A stretch of 64,000 nucleotides of DNA from Aristaeella hokkaidonensis (GCF_018128945.1 NZ_CP068393.1:930001-994000); one strand, 5' to 3'; positions 35,345 through 44,288 are shown, numbered from the stretch's first letter. Program-made: numbers and translations. Notes: generated from the sequence alone by a model not told the origin.

Positions 35345-36705
35345 TTGTAGAGCACCTCATTCAGATCCGAAATACCGGATTCAACTGAAATGATAACCAC
35401 ATGATCATTTTCTTCAATATGGTCATTACCAAAGGGCACAATTATTTTTCCCTGATGTACAATAATGGAGACAAGAGAACCTGTTTTCATGGTGAGCTTT
35501 TTAAGCGGAATACCGATATAGGAATCGCCTTTTCTTGCAATAAATTCAATTGCTTCTGCTTTTCCGCCGACAAGACGGTAAAGTCTTTCAATTTTTGTTC
35601 CGTTACTGTTTTCTCGTGCGCGTACATATCTTAAAATAGTGGAACTTGTAATGAACTGAGGACTTATAACGGAATCCAGACCAAGATCGTTCAGAATTTC
35701 CTGATAAGCAAGACGACTGTTTTTGGCAATGACCTTCGGGACACCGGAACGTGAAGCGTGCATACCTGAAATCAGATTTTCCTCATCGCGGTTGCTGAGT
35801 GAAACAAAGGCGTCCATCTGGGACAAACCCTGTTCCTCCAGAAGATCCTGATCCGTACCGTCGCCGACAATAACATCAACCTTTGGAAGCTGCTCGCTGA
35901 GAGAACGGGCTTTGACAGGATTGATTTCGAACAGTGTAACATGTATTCCCATAGGAACAATCAGCCGGGAAAGATAATAGGATATTCTGCCGCCGCCGAG
36001 AAGCATCACACTGCGTACTTTGTGCTTGTTCCTGCCGAGAAAACGGAAATACTCCGTAATGGTCATCATATCACCGGAAACAAATACCTTGTCCCCGGGC
36101 ATAATCTTAAAGTCGCCACCGGGAATCATAACGGTATTGTTTCTTTCAACCATTGCGTAAAGGATACGTGGAAGCCTGGGAATCTTACCGGAAAGATCCC
36201 TCATGGGAATACCGATAAAGCAATCCTCTTCCTGGGCGCGGAATTCCACCATTTCCACCAGACCCTTGGCAAAGGATTCTATACTGCCTGCAAACGGATA
36301 ACGAAGAAGCCGGCTGATTTCAAGAGCAGTGGCTCGTTCCGGATTGATCGCCACATCGATACCCAGTTCATTCTGAAGAAGCATCTGGCTTTCGTTGAAT
36401 TCGGGATCGCGAATTCTTGCGATGGTGTAATTCGCACCAAGACGCTTTGAAATCAGGCAGGCAAGCATGTTGCTTTCATCGCTTTCGGTGGAAGCAATCA
36501 CAATATTTGCCTTATCAACGCCTGCATCAAGCAGAACTTTTGCATTGGCTCCATTTCCTTTAATACACAATGCGTCAAGGGAACCGCTGCACCTTTCAAT
36601 CACTTCATCATCTTTATCGATGATAATAACGTCATGCTCTTCGGCAATCAGGTGTTCGGCCAAAGTATAACCTACTTTGCCAGCACCGATAACGATGATT
36701 CTCAT
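35341..36705 (-). CDS. trkA: Trk system potassium transporter, NAD-binding subunit TrkA
   Basis: 454 aa peripheral protein with two RCK units. Each begins with a Rossmann motif (MRIIVIGAGKVGYTLAEHL at 1 and VMLLGGGRISYYLSRLIV near 231), followed by an acidic adenosine-binding residue (IIIDKD; TLFEIN), and each ends in a TrkA_C domain (EDCFIGIPMRDLSGKIP; KGDSYIGIPLKKLTMKTG). It gates the TrkH channel in response to NAD(H) or nucleotides. Strong Shine-Dalgarno GAGGAGGATCGGTC. First gene of a two-gene operon. Confidence 0.96.
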   Translation of the reverse strand: MRIIVIGAGKVGYTLAEHLIAEEHDVIIIDKDDEVIERCSGSLDALCIKGNGANAKVLLDAGVDKANIVIASTESDESNMLACLISKRLGANYTIARIRDPEFNESQMLLQNELGIDVAINPERATALEISRLLRYPFAGSIESFAKGLVEMVEFRAQEEDCFIGIPMRDLSGKIPRLPRILYAMVERNNTVMIPGGDFKIMPGDKVFVSGDMMTITEYFRFLGRNKHKVRSVMLLGGGRISYYLSRLIVPMGIHVTLFEINPVKARSLSEQLPKVDVIVGDGTDQDLLEEQGLSQMDAFVSLSNRDEENLISGMHASRSGVPKVIAKNSRLAYQEILNDLGLDSVISPQFITSSTILRYVRARENSNGTKIERLYRLVGGKAEAIEFIARKGDSYIGIPLKKLTMKTGSLVSIIVHQGKIIVPFGNDHIEENDHVVIISVESGISDLNEVLYK

Positions 36706-36800
36706 GACCGATCCTCCTCATAAAAATCATTTTATTTTACCATTTTTCCTTCTGCATGAAAAGCTTTTTCAAAACAGATCTTTACGAACTGAATACCGGC

Positions 36801-36832
36801 AAAAAAACAGTGCAGATATCAATCTGCACTGT
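36801..36832 (-). terminator. Terminator of tRNA-Ser
   Basis: Minus-strand stem ACAGTGCAGAT / ATCTGCACTGT with a four-base loop and a run of seven T after it, starting two bases past the encoded CCA end. Confidence 0.88.
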
Positions 36833-36833
36833 T

Positions 36834-36924
36834 TGGCGGAGAGTCAGGGATTTGAACCCTGGGTGAGGTATCACCCCACACACGATTTCCAGTCGTGCGC
36901 CTTAGACCACTCAGCCAACTCTCC
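36834..36924 (-). tRNA. tRNA-Ser (GGA)
   Basis: 91 bases. Acceptor GGAGAGT pairs with ACTCTCC, discriminator G, and CCA is encoded. The D arm reads GGCTGAGTGGTCTAAGGC, the anticodon loop CTGGAAA holds GGA between stems, a long variable arm (GTGGGGTGATACCTCACCC-type) fits class II serine tRNA, and the T arm has GGTTCAAATCC. Confidence 0.96.
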
Positions 36925-36950
36925 GCGTCAGCGAATGCTCACGTCGATAA

Positions 36951-36978
36951 ATTATAGCGTCATTTTGAGTTTTGTCAA
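36951..36978 (-). promoter_or_regulatory. Promoter of tRNA-Ser
   Basis: Minus-strand consensus TTGACA (36973-36978), 16-base spacer, TATAAT (36951-36956), 26 bases before the mature tRNA 5' end. The -35 overlaps the last codons of the rRNA pseudouridine synthase gene upstream. Confidence 0.8.
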
Positions 36979-37679
36979 GGTCTGAGTTTCTTAATTTCTT
37001 CATCTGTCAGTTTACGCCACATGCCCGAAGGAAGATCTCCAAGCAGAACAGGCCCGAAACGTACTCTTTTCAGGCGGACCACCTGATGACCGATAGCATC
37101 AATCATCTTACGAACCTGACGGTTTCGGCCTTCATGGATTGTAATCAGAAGATCGGTGGAAAATGTATCATGGCGGATAAGCCTGACTTCGGCGGGAGAG
37201 GTCAGTTTCCCGTCAATGATAACACCCTTTCGAAGTGTTCTGATTTCCTGATCTGATACATTGTTGGAAACTTTGGTAAGATATGATTTCTGAATTTCGA
37301 AACTGGGGTGAAGCACCTTGTTCATCAAATCTCCGTCATTTGTAAGAAGAAGAAGACCTTCACTGTCATAATCCAGTCTGCCGACAGGAAACAGGCGTAC
37401 AGGATAGTCGAGGAAACGGTCCATCACTGTTGCCCGGCCTTCCGGATCAGAGACAGTGGTTACTTCACCGACGGGTTTGTTATACGCCAGGTAGTGCTTT
37501 TCAGTTTCCGGCATGACAATGGAGCCGTCCACCTGAACAGTGTCGGACTGTTCGTCCACCTGTGTGCCGAGTACTCTGACAATTTCACCGTTTACAGAAA
37601 CGCGCCCGTCAAGGATCATCTGCTCAGCATTCCGTCTGGATGCAACGCCGCAGGACGCAAGATATTTCTGAAGCCGCAT
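36975..37679 (-). CDS. 16S/23S rRNA pseudouridine synthase (RsuA/RluB family)
   Basis: 234 aa from the ATG (MRLQKYL) after AAAGGTAGGC; the frame's earlier ATG six codons upstream lacks a site. N-terminal S4 domain (LQKYLASCGVASRRNAEQMI, GRVSVNGEIV) and catalytic domain with YNKPVGEVTT, the Asp motif VGRLDYDSEGLLLLTNDG, and EGRNRQVRKMIDAIGHQVVRLKR. The S4-plus-short-linker layout is the RluB/RsuA class; in Firmicutes RluB modifies helix 80 of 23S rRNA. The gene is 21 bases downstream of proA. Confidence 0.92.
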   Translation of the reverse strand: MRLQKYLASCGVASRRNAEQMILDGRVSVNGEIVRVLGTQVDEQSDTVQVDGSIVMPETEKHYLAYNKPVGEVTTVSDPEGRATVMDRFLDYPVRLFPVGRLDYDSEGLLLLTNDGDLMNKVLHPSFEIQKSYLTKVSNNVSDQEIRTLRKGVIIDGKLTSPAEVRLIRHDTFSTDLLITIHEGRNRQVRKMIDAIGHQVVRLKRVRFGPVLLGDLPSGMWRKLTDEEIKKLRP

Positions 37680-37700
37680 AAAAAGCCTACCTTTCAATGA

Positions 37701-38999
37701 TCAAAGGGGACAGTTTTCCTGAAGGGGGATATGAGTATACTGCCTTTTGCCGGATTTCATTTCTTCCATGGTCTGACCGGAACCGATCAATTTATATTTA
37801 TAGGTCGTTAATCCTTCAAGTCCCATGGGTCCGCGGGCATGAAGCTTTCCGGTTGCAATACCGACCTCAGCACCGAGTCCATAAACAAAACCATCTGCAA
37901 ATCGTGTGGATACATTCCAGTAAACCCCGGCACTGTCCACGGTGTTCATAAAAACAGAGGCATTTTCAGAATTGTTGGTGACAATACAGTCCGTATGATG
38001 TGAACCATACCTGTTGATATGCTCGATTGCGTCGTTCAGGGATGAAACGATTTTTATGGAAAGGATATAATCAAGATATTCAGATGACCAGTCCTTATCG
38101 GTGGCAGGAACACAGGGGATAATTTTCGCGGTTTGTTCATCACCGCGGATCTCTACATTTTTTTCTGTAAGGCTGCGATACAGTTCGGGAAGGAATACCG
38201 GAGCAATATCCACGTGAACCAGAAGGGTTTCAAGAGCATTGCAGACGGATACATACTGGGTTTTGCTGTCGGTAACAATCCGGCAGGCAGTTTCAGGATC
38301 AGCATCACTGTCGACATAAACATGGCATATACCGTCAGAATGACCCAGAACAGGAATACGGCTGTTATCCATAATATATCGGACAAAGCTGTTGCTGCCG
38401 CGGGGGATAATCAGATCAATCAGTGTATCCTCTTTCAGCATCTGAGCAACATCCTCACGGGTTTCGAGAAGCTGTACAGTGGATGCGGAAAAACCGGAAT
38501 CTTCCAGTGCCTGACTGACAAGATCGCATAAAACCTGATTCGTATGCAGCGCTTCACGTCCGCCTTTCAGGAGGACTGCATTCCCGCTTTTGATACAAAG
38601 AGATGAAATCTGGATCAGTGCATCAGGCCGGCTTTCAAATATGACACCGATTACACCAATTGGAGAAGATACACGGTAAAGTTTCAGCCCTTCAGTAATT
38701 TCAGTAGCAGAAAGCGTTTTGTTCAGAGGATCCGGAAGATCTGCAAGCGCATGAAGACCCCGAACGACCTGATCAAGCTTTTCTTCACCAAAGGTCAGGC
38801 GATGAAGAAGCGGTGCGGCAAGATCTTCAGCTGCTGCGGCATCGAGGTCAGTCTGGTTGGCAGCAAAAATAGAATCTTTATTCTGTGTAAGCAAACGGGC
38901 AAGTGCTGACAGCACAGTGTTTCGCTGGTCTGCTGATGATACGGATATCTGGTAAAAAGCACTTCTCGCACTTGCAGCGATTTCATGCAGGTCTTTCAT
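37701..38999 (-). CDS. proA: Glutamate-5-semialdehyde dehydrogenase
   Basis: 432 aa; I prefer the ATG of MKDLHEIA because GGGAGGG sits six bases before it, although two upstream in-frame ATGs exist. It reduces gamma-glutamyl phosphate with NADPH in proline synthesis. Marks: [61 protein letters not shown], catalytic Cys in [15 protein letters not shown], and [20 protein letters not shown] with [16 protein letters not shown]. The partner gene proB is not adjacent. It is divergent from smpB. Confidence 0.96.
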   Translation of the reverse strand: MKDLHEIAASARSAFYQISVSSADQRNTVLSALARLLTQNKDSIFAANQTDLDAAAAEDLAAPLLHRLTFGEEKLDQVVRGLHALADLPDPLNKTLSATEITEGLKLYRVSSPIGVIGVIFESRPDALIQISSLCIKSGNAVLLKGGREALHTNQVLCDLVSQALEDSGFSASTVQLLETREDVAQMLKEDTLIDLIIPRGSNSFVRYIMDNSRIPVLGHSDGICHVYVDSDADPETACRIVTDSKTQYVSVCNALETLLVHVDIAPVFLPELYRSLTEKNVEIRGDEQTAKIIPCVPATDKDWSSEYLDYILSIKIVSSLNDAIEHINRYGSHHTDCIVTNNSENASVFMNTVDSAGVYWNVSTRFADGFVYGLGAEVGIATGKLHARGPMGLEGLTTYKYKLIGSGQTMEEMKSGKRQYTHIPLQENCPL

Positions 39000-39042
39000 T
39001 TCCATCCCTCCCATTGCGTGATTATATCAGACAAATACACGA

Positions 39043-39071
39043 TTGAAAAGGGAATACGTACGTGTTATACT
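39043..39071 (+). promoter_or_regulatory. Promoter for smpB
   Basis: TTGAAA (39043-39048), 17 bases, TATACT (39066-39071), 21 bases before the start codon. It may serve ssrA as well. Confidence 0.65.
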
Positions 39072-39092
39072 TTTTTGAGGGAGGAAGATGTA

Positions 39093-39560
39093 ATGCCGCA
39101 CCAGCAAGGAATCAAAACGATTGCTCAGAACCGCAAAGCTTTTCATGATTATTTTGTTGAGGAGAAGATCGAATGCGGCATAGCGCTTTTCGGAACAGAG
39201 GTTAAAAGTATCCGGCAGGGAAGAATCAATCTGAAGGAAAGCTGGGCTCAGATCCGAAAAGGTGAAATATGGGTTGAAGGAATGCATATCAGTCCATATG
39301 AACAGGGCAATATCTTCAATAAGGATCCGATGAGACCCAGGAAGCTGCTCCTTCATCGCAGTGAAATCCGTAAACTTGAAGGTCAGGTTATGCGGCAGGG
39401 ATATACGTTGATTCCCCTTGAAATGTATCTCCTGAACGGACGGGTGAAGCTTCTTCTCGGACTGTGCAAAGGCAAACAGCTTCACGACAAGAGGGACAGT
39501 ATGGCTAAAAAAGACTCAGAGAGAGAAATACAACGCGCTATGAGGCAAAGACAGAAATAA
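39093..39560 (+). CDS. smpB: SsrA-binding protein SmpB
   Basis: 155 aa, standard length, starting after GAGGGAGGAAGATGTA. It carries tmRNA to stalled ribosomes and mimics part of a tRNA. Motifs: [58 protein letters not shown] and the positively charged C-terminal tail ([20 protein letters not shown]) that reads the empty mRNA channel. ssrA begins 25 bases after the stop. Confidence 0.97.
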   Translation: MPHQQGIKTIAQNRKAFHDYFVEEKIECGIALFGTEVKSIRQGRINLKESWAQIRKGEIWVEGMHISPYEQGNIFNKDPMRPRKLLLHRSEIRKLEGQVMRQGYTLIPLEMYLLNGRVKLLLGLCKGKQLHDKRDSMAKKDSEREIQRAMRQRQK

Positions 39561-39585
39561 TTGCTATTGAATTCCGTTCATATCC

Positions 39586-39929
39586 GGGGATGATCCGGTT
39601 TCGACGGGGGTAACAGAGGAAGGATAAGCGAGCCGCAGACCCTGTACTGCGTATCAACGGGGAAAAACAATAACTGACAATAGCAATTACGCTTTCGCGG
39701 CTTAATGCCGCGCGTCGGCTCTGACCGCCTGCAGATCAGACAACCGGCGTCATTAATGCAGGGAACGAATACCGCCTAAGCTTTGCAGCGGTATCCGCAA
39801 AAATGAAGCTACCTTGGATGGCGTTTTTCCGCGGATGTCATTCAGGGGAATCATAACCACGGAATGCGCTCGGAGAAAGTCTTTCTGAAGTGCTTTCGGA
39901 CAGGGGTTCAACTCCCCTCATCTCCACTG
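39586..39929 (+). ncRNA. ssrA: tmRNA (SsrA)
   Basis: About 341 bases to the discriminator. The 5' end GGGGATGATCCGGTTTCGACGG and the 3' end GGGGTTCAACTCCCCTCATCTCC form the tRNA-like part (GGGGATG with CATCTCC, discriminator A at 39926). Position 39927-39929 is CTG, so CCA is not encoded and must be added. The tag frame ends at TAA 39703-39705 and reads ...TDNSNYAFAA; ACT at 39673 is the probable resume codon, though ATA before it is possible. The ending YAFAA replaces the more common YALAA. Pseudoknot-rich sequence lies between the tag and the 3' domain. Confidence 0.96.
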
Positions 39930-39931
39930 AA

Positions 39932-39960
39932 AAATACCGGTCATACAGACCGGTATTTTT
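39932..39960 (+). terminator. Terminator of ssrA
   Basis: AAATACCGGT pairs with ACCGGTATTT around CATACAG, followed by TTTTT. Confidence 0.9.
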
Positions 39961-39964
39961 ATAT

Positions 39965-39995
39965 AAAAACAGATCCTGACATTCATCAGGATCTG
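39965..39995 (-). terminator. Terminator of tRNA-Leu
   Basis: Minus-strand CAGATCCTGA pairs with TCAGGATCTG and is followed by TTTTT. It lies back to back with the ssrA terminator. Confidence 0.9.
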
Positions 39996-39999
39996 TGTG

Positions 40000-40081
40000 T
40001 GCGGTCGACGGGACTTGAACCCGTACCCGTTGCCGGACACGCCCCTCAAACGTGCGCGTATGCCGATTCCGCCACGACCGC
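40000..40081 (-). tRNA. tRNA-Leu (GAG)
   Basis: 82 bases, class II. Acceptor GCGGTCG with CGACCGC, discriminator A, no encoded CCA (CAC follows). D arm GGCGGAATCGGCATACGC; anticodon stem CACGT/GCGTG closed by a G-U pair with loop TTGAGGG, anticodon GAG; variable arm GTCCGGCAACGGGTAC-type; T loop GGTTCAAGTCC. Confidence 0.94.
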
Positions 40082-40095
40082 GAACAAACATCGAA

Positions 40096-40124
40096 ATTAT
40101 AAAGCCGTGTTACCGCTTTGTCAA
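40096..40124 (-). promoter_or_regulatory. Promoter of tRNA-Leu
   Basis: Minus-strand TTGACA (40119-40124), 17 bases, TATAAT (40096-40101): full consensus, 15 bases before the tRNA 5' end. Confidence 0.85.
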
Positions 40125-40139
40125 GATATACGGAAAAAC

Positions 40140-40168
40140 TTGCGGATGAAAGAATTAGGAAGTAGAAT
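40140..40168 (+). promoter_or_regulatory. Candidate promoter for the L,D-transpeptidase/CapA-like gene
   Basis: TTGCGG (40140-40145), 17 bases, TAGAAT (40163-40168), 29 bases before the start codon. Confidence 0.5.
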
Positions 40169-40196
40169 ATCTGTGTCTGGTGAAAGGAGCAGTAGA

Positions 40197-42647
40197 ATGC
40201 ATTTCAGGAAGAAAATAAAACGGTTAACGACATTTATCTGTACTGTGATCTTTTTTTGCAGCGTATGGAACAGTGCATGCTCCGGAAACCCATTTGATAT
40301 AAAGCGTGTGGGGAATATCCATTCGTATGAGGACAATTTTTTTCGCGTATACGCTGAGGAAAACGGATATCTGACGATTCGGATTCATGATGATGTTTGT
40401 GTATACAGAGAACTGAATCAGCGGGTCAGTGCCGGTGAAACGACAGTGGAATGGGATGGATGTGCATATAATAAAGAAAAATTATATGATAAAACATATA
40501 CCATTACAGCTGTATTTCAAACGGATTCCGGACAAACACATACCACTTCATTTCTGTCGCCGGTCGAATATCCGGGTCAATGCCTGCAGTATGCTCTGCC
40601 TTCATCGAAAACACTGTATCTGGACGCACCGGAAACCTGGTTTGTTGAGTACAGAACAGTTAAAAACGGTACGGTCATGCTGACATTGACAGGAGAAGGA
40701 CAGAGTGAAGCGTCATATAGCTATAAACTTTCCACAACCGGAGGCAGAATCAACAGACAGGATTTCAGCGATATTTCAAAGAAAAAGAAACCTGAACCAG
40801 GTCAATATACTCTGAAAATCTATGAAGTGTCCAAGCCTGAAGAAACATATGAGTACTTACTCACTGTTTCTGAGAAGAAGCCCGAGAATACTTCCATTTC
40901 AGAAACCGGTGAAATCATGCCGGATCGCAATATGTCTGAAGAAGAGATCTGGAATATGATGATGAGGCCGTCAGTTGTCATCAATATTGATTCCTTTAAG
41001 CATCAGGATGTTTATGAAAAACAGGATGAGAAAAGCAAATCGCTTGGAACACTTCACGGGCAGACGCAGGGAGTCCGGGTGATTAAGATTGACGGCGCCT
41101 GGGCGTTTATAGGCGCGTGGAATCATGAAGAGGGAGAATATGTGGAAGGGTGGGTTCCGCTTCAAAAGCTCAAAACAGAAGAACCTGCTGAAGAATACGG
41201 TTTGCTTGTAGATAAACAAAAACAAACAATGAGCATATTTCATCAGGGAAAAATCATTGATACACTCTTTGTATCCACCGGCAGAGCCGAAAGAAACAGT
41301 CTTTACCAGGAAACTTCTGCAGGCTGTTTCCTGACAGGATATCACAGGGTGAACTTTTCAACAAACGGAAAAAAATATGATTATGTTATTCAGTATGACG
41401 GAGGCAATCTGCTTCATCAGACACCTTATGACTGGGGGAAAAGTAAAAAAGACTTTACTCTTGGGCGTGGATATCTGGGTGCAAAAGCTTCCCATGCCTG
41501 TATACGAATACAGCCTGATCCCGGAGACGGCGGATTAAATGCATACTGGCTGTTTACACATCTTCCATATCATACGCGTGTTATTATCCTGGATGATCCG
41601 GAAGAAAGAAAAGCGGCCAATAACAGGCTGAAACGAGATAATAACAGCGAATACCAGCATACGATACCTGTTACAGAAGATGAACAGGACGACGTAACGG
41701 ACGATAAGGTTAAAATTACTTTTTGCGGTAAAATTATTCCGGGAGGGAACAGGAATTTCAATGCAAGAAAAGAGAGTTTCGTTTCCTATACAAAAAAAGC
41801 AGGATATCAGGATCCTCTCTCGGAATTATTGCCTTTATTATCGGAGGATGATCTGACTTGCGCAGATCTGGGCGGTATCCTTGAAGGAAACGTGGAAATC
41901 GCACCGGAAATGAAAAATGTTCAATACGGTCCGAAAGGAACCGGTGAATTATTCAGAAATGCATCCATTGAACTGATTACGCTTACTGATGATGTTTTAT
42001 ATCAACGGGATGATCTTTTCAATAACACCCGGGAAGAAGCAGCAGGATACTCTGAAATCATGGAACGTTCCCAGCCTCTGGCAGTCAGGCTGAAAGGGCA
42101 TATTATCGGATTTGCCGGATGCAGTGAAAGTGAGTATCTGGCTGATGTGAATGTCATCAGCGATCGAATCATGCAGCTGAAAGAAATGCATTGTGAAAAA
42201 ATCGTATTTACGGTTAGCCGAAAAGAAGATAAAGACCAGAATCATTCCATTATCCAGGAAGCTATGGCAAACAGATGTGTTCTCTTCGGAGCTGATTTCG
42301 TCATTTTCAATCAATACGGACAGTCACAGGGAATTGAATATATCAGAGGCGTACCGGTTATATATAATGCAGGAACAATCATAGACGGAAGTACATCCAG
42401 AAAACCCAAAGCCTATTTTTCCATGCTGGTAAGGATACAGTTTGATTTTACGACAGGAGGGGAAAACGCTCCTGTAACGGTTATCCCTGTTTATCCCTAT
42501 GGAAATCAGGAAACGGATATGAATACGTATTGTCCGCAAGCTGTTCAAACACAGAAGGATATAGACCTGTTTATCAGACATATCAGGAATGACTCCACTG
42601 ACGAATCCATAGGAAGGACGTATATCCGTATTCCAGGTCAGTTGTAG
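40197..42647 (+). CDS. Secreted L,D-transpeptidase with SH3b domain and degenerate CapA-like C-terminal domain
   Basis: 816 aa from the ATG after GAAAGGAGCAGTAGA; the open frame runs further upstream through tRNA-Leu and into tmRNA and is not coding there. Order: signal peptide (1-31, RLTTFICTVIFFCSVW), two FlgD-like Ig domains (about 35-225; AGETTVEWDG, PGQYTLKIYEV), SH3b (about 258-335, ending EGWVPLQKL), YkuD L,D-transpeptidase (about 340-465; H407 and S432-H-A-C435-I-R, where relatives have SHGC), and from about 503 a CapA/PgsA-like domain. In the last, the metal-binding motifs are eroded: CGKIIPGG for GDxMLGR, ILEGN for NLE, TDDVLY for ANNH, and GADFVIFNQYGQSQGIEYI for GADxVIGHHPHVLQ. 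The first part should cross-link or anchor wall peptides; the last may bind ligand or protein without catalysis. Confidence 0.85.
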   Translation: MHFRKKIKRLTTFICTVIFFCSVWNSACSGNPFDIKRVGNIHSYEDNFFRVYAEENGYLTIRIHDDVCVYRELNQRVSAGETTVEWDGCAYNKEKLYDKTYTITAVFQTDSGQTHTTSFLSPVEYPGQCLQYALPSSKTLYLDAPETWFVEYRTVKNGTVMLTLTGEGQSEASYSYKLSTTGGRINRQDFSDISKKKKPEPGQYTLKIYEVSKPEETYEYLLTVSEKKPENTSISETGEIMPDRNMSEEEIWNMMMRPSVVINIDSFKHQDVYEKQDEKSKSLGTLHGQTQGVRVIKIDGAWAFIGAWNHEEGEYVEGWVPLQKLKTEEPAEEYGLLVDKQKQTMSIFHQGKIIDTLFVSTGRAERNSLYQETSAGCFLTGYHRVNFSTNGKKYDYVIQYDGGNLLHQTPYDWGKSKKDFTLGRGYLGAKASHACIRIQPDPGDGGLNAYWLFTHLPYHTRVIILDDPEERKAANNRLKRDNNSEYQHTIPVTEDEQDDVTDDKVKITFCGKIIPGGNRNFNARKESFVSYTKKAGYQDPLSELLPLLSEDDLTCADLGGILEGNVEIAPEMKNVQYGPKGTGELFRNASIELITLTDDVLYQRDDLFNNTREEAAGYSEIMERSQPLAVRLKGHIIGFAGCSESEYLADVNVISDRIMQLKEMHCEKIVFTVSRKEDKDQNHSIIQEAMANRCVLFGADFVIFNQYGQSQGIEYIRGVPVIYNAGTIIDGSTSRKPKAYFSMLVRIQFDFTTGGENAPVTVIPVYPYGNQETDMNTYCPQAVQTQKDIDLFIRHIRNDSTDESIGRTYIRIPGQL

Positions 42648-43759
42648 ATGTAATATACGCATTCAAGACGTCCGTTATATAAACGACGTTTTCGGTCTGC
42701 CTTTTTGCCAAAGCTTCTTTCAAAAGCAGGGTCTGATGAAATCGCACAGAGTTTCCAGGATGGATGACGCTTCTTCAGCAGGAAAAGATCATGATAGAGT
42801 TTACGGCAGCCGGCCTGGTCGCTGAGTCGTTCGCCGTATGGCGGATTACAGATAAAAACACCATTTTCCGTTTCAAGATTTAATTCCTGGAGCGGAAGAT
42901 GTTCCAGATGGATTGCATTACTGCCCAGACCGGCCTGAGCAATATGTCTTTTTGCAAGTTCAAGCGCTTCAGGATCGAGATCCGAACCGCTGATGCCGGA
43001 AATGCATTCTCTTGATTCCATTGCTTTCAGGGAAGCACGAAGAGATGAGAAACAAAGGAACCGGAAGCATTTGTAATTTTCCATGGCGAACTGTCTGTTG
43101 ATTCCTGGGGCGATCCTGCCGGATTGAAGTGCTGCTTCAATCAGAATTGTCCCTGTTCCGCAGCAGGGATCATGAAGAGGCTGCCCCGGCCTCCATCCGC
43201 TCAGCTCCACGAGAGCTGCAGCCAGCGTTTCACGAAGAGGAGCTTCACCGTTCCAGGTACGATATCCCCGACGGGAGAGCGCTTCTCCTGAGGTGTTCAG
43301 GAGGATCCTGACCAGATCGTTTCTTACGGAGACATGGACTGAAAGGGCAGAACCAGATTCGGGAAAAGTTTTTTGCCCGGTTGCTTTTTTCACGTTTTCT
43401 ATGATTGCCTTTTTGGTTATTGACTGACAGTCACGCTGGCTCATTAACCGGCTTCTGGTACATTTGCAGGATATGTCGATAAAATTATCCGGGGAGAAAT
43501 AATCAGTCCAGCGGACAGAAGAAACAAGCTGAAAAAGATCTTCAAAGCTTTTGCATTCTCCGGCGGTCAGAATAATAAACAATCTGTCGCTGAAATGAAG
43601 TTTCATATTGGCAAGGAATAGTTCTTCACCGGATGCGGAAAAAAGGACGAAACCGTTTTCGGCCTCAACATCGTGCAGTCCGTTATTTTTCAGTTCCCTT
43701 GAAACAAGTCCTTCCATACCGAAAGCGGCGCTGGCATAACAATGAAATAGATGACTCAT
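42638..43759 (-). CDS. THUMP-domain class I SAM-dependent RNA methyltransferase (RlmL/YpsC type)
   Basis: 373 aa. The N-terminal ferredoxin-like/THUMP part (residues 1-155: FHCYASAAFGMEGLVSRELK, FLANMKLHFSDRLFIIL) recognises RNA. The methyltransferase part has RRGYRTWNGEAPLRETLAAA, DPCCGTGTILIEAAL (SAM site), GSDLDPEALELAKRHIA and the catalytic NPPYGERL. It should make m2G in 23S rRNA, as RlmL does, but a tRNA target is possible. Its 3' end overlaps the opposing transpeptidase gene by 10 bases. Start after CGGGAGGAATCAGT. Confidence 0.93.
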   Translation of the reverse strand: MSHLFHCYASAAFGMEGLVSRELKNNGLHDVEAENGFVLFSASGEELFLANMKLHFSDRLFIILTAGECKSFEDLFQLVSSVRWTDYFSPDNFIDISCKCTRSRLMSQRDCQSITKKAIIENVKKATGQKTFPESGSALSVHVSVRNDLVRILLNTSGEALSRRGYRTWNGEAPLRETLAAALVELSGWRPGQPLHDPCCGTGTILIEAALQSGRIAPGINRQFAMENYKCFRFLCFSSLRASLKAMESRECISGISGSDLDPEALELAKRHIAQAGLGSNAIHLEHLPLQELNLETENGVFICNPPYGERLSDQAGCRKLYHDLFLLKKRHPSWKLCAISSDPAFERSFGKKADRKRRLYNGRLECVYYIYN

Positions 43760-43882
43760 ACTGATTCCTCCCGATTCATCAGTTTATCCTTTTTCCCTGA
43801 TGATGTAAAGAATGCGGTTGCTGTGATAATGGAGGATGTCATCGCTGTCATGGGCTGAACATATGAATATAAAGGGATAAAC

Positions 43883-43911
43883 TTGATTTTGAATATGATG
43901 TAGCGTATAAT
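43883..43911 (+). promoter_or_regulatory. Promoter for darA-holB-ricT
   Basis: TTGATT (43883-43888), 17 bases, TATAAT (43906-43911), 27 bases before the start of darA. Confidence 0.72.
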
Positions 43912-43938
43912 TTTAAAGTTAAATGCGGAAGGAGAAGA

Positions 43939-44280
43939 ATGTCTATGAAGCTTATCATCGCTATTGTTCAGGATGAGGACGCATCAAAGCTTCTGTCCGT
44001 TTTAATGCAGCAGGGATTTGGCGTGACCAAACTGGCAACCACAGGCGGATTCCTGAAGGCGGGAAACACCACTTTGCTGCTCGGCGTGGATGACAACAGG
44101 ATTGATGAAGCTGTGAACATTGTTGAATCTGTATGCAAAAGCAGGAAACAGATTTCCACAGTTTCGCCGTCAGTGTCCGGCGGTATTTCACAGAATGAGT
44201 ATTCATCCTATCCGATTGAAGTCACTGTCGGGGGAGCGACGATGTTTGTCCTGACTGTAGATCAGTTCCTGAAAGTCTAA
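43939..44280 (+). CDS. darA: Cyclic-di-AMP receptor DarA (PII-like, YaaQ)
   Basis: 113 aa from the first ATG; the second ATG two codons later (MKLIIAI) matches family starts and could be the true one, both being served by GGAAGGAGAAG. PII-like fold: KLIIAIVQDEDASKLLSVLM, the ligand loop TKLATTGGFLKAGNTTLLLG, DDNRIDEAVNIVESVC, and the C-terminal GGATMFVLTVDQFLKV. Family members bind c-di-AMP as trimers; the downstream target is not settled. Next to holB and ricT as in Bacillus yaaQ-holB-yaaT. Confidence 0.94.
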   Translation: MSMKLIIAIVQDEDASKLLSVLMQQGFGVTKLATTGGFLKAGNTTLLLGVDDNRIDEAVNIVESVCKSRKQISTVSPSVSGGISQNEYSSYPIEVTVGGATMFVLTVDQFLKV

Positions 44281-44288
44281 AAGCAGGG

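Noticed and set aside
39864..40196. Upstream extension of the transpeptidase frame through tRNA-Leu into tmRNA
   Set aside because: These bases encode RNA genes and terminators; the real ATG at 40197 has a strong ribosome site and a signal peptide directly after it.
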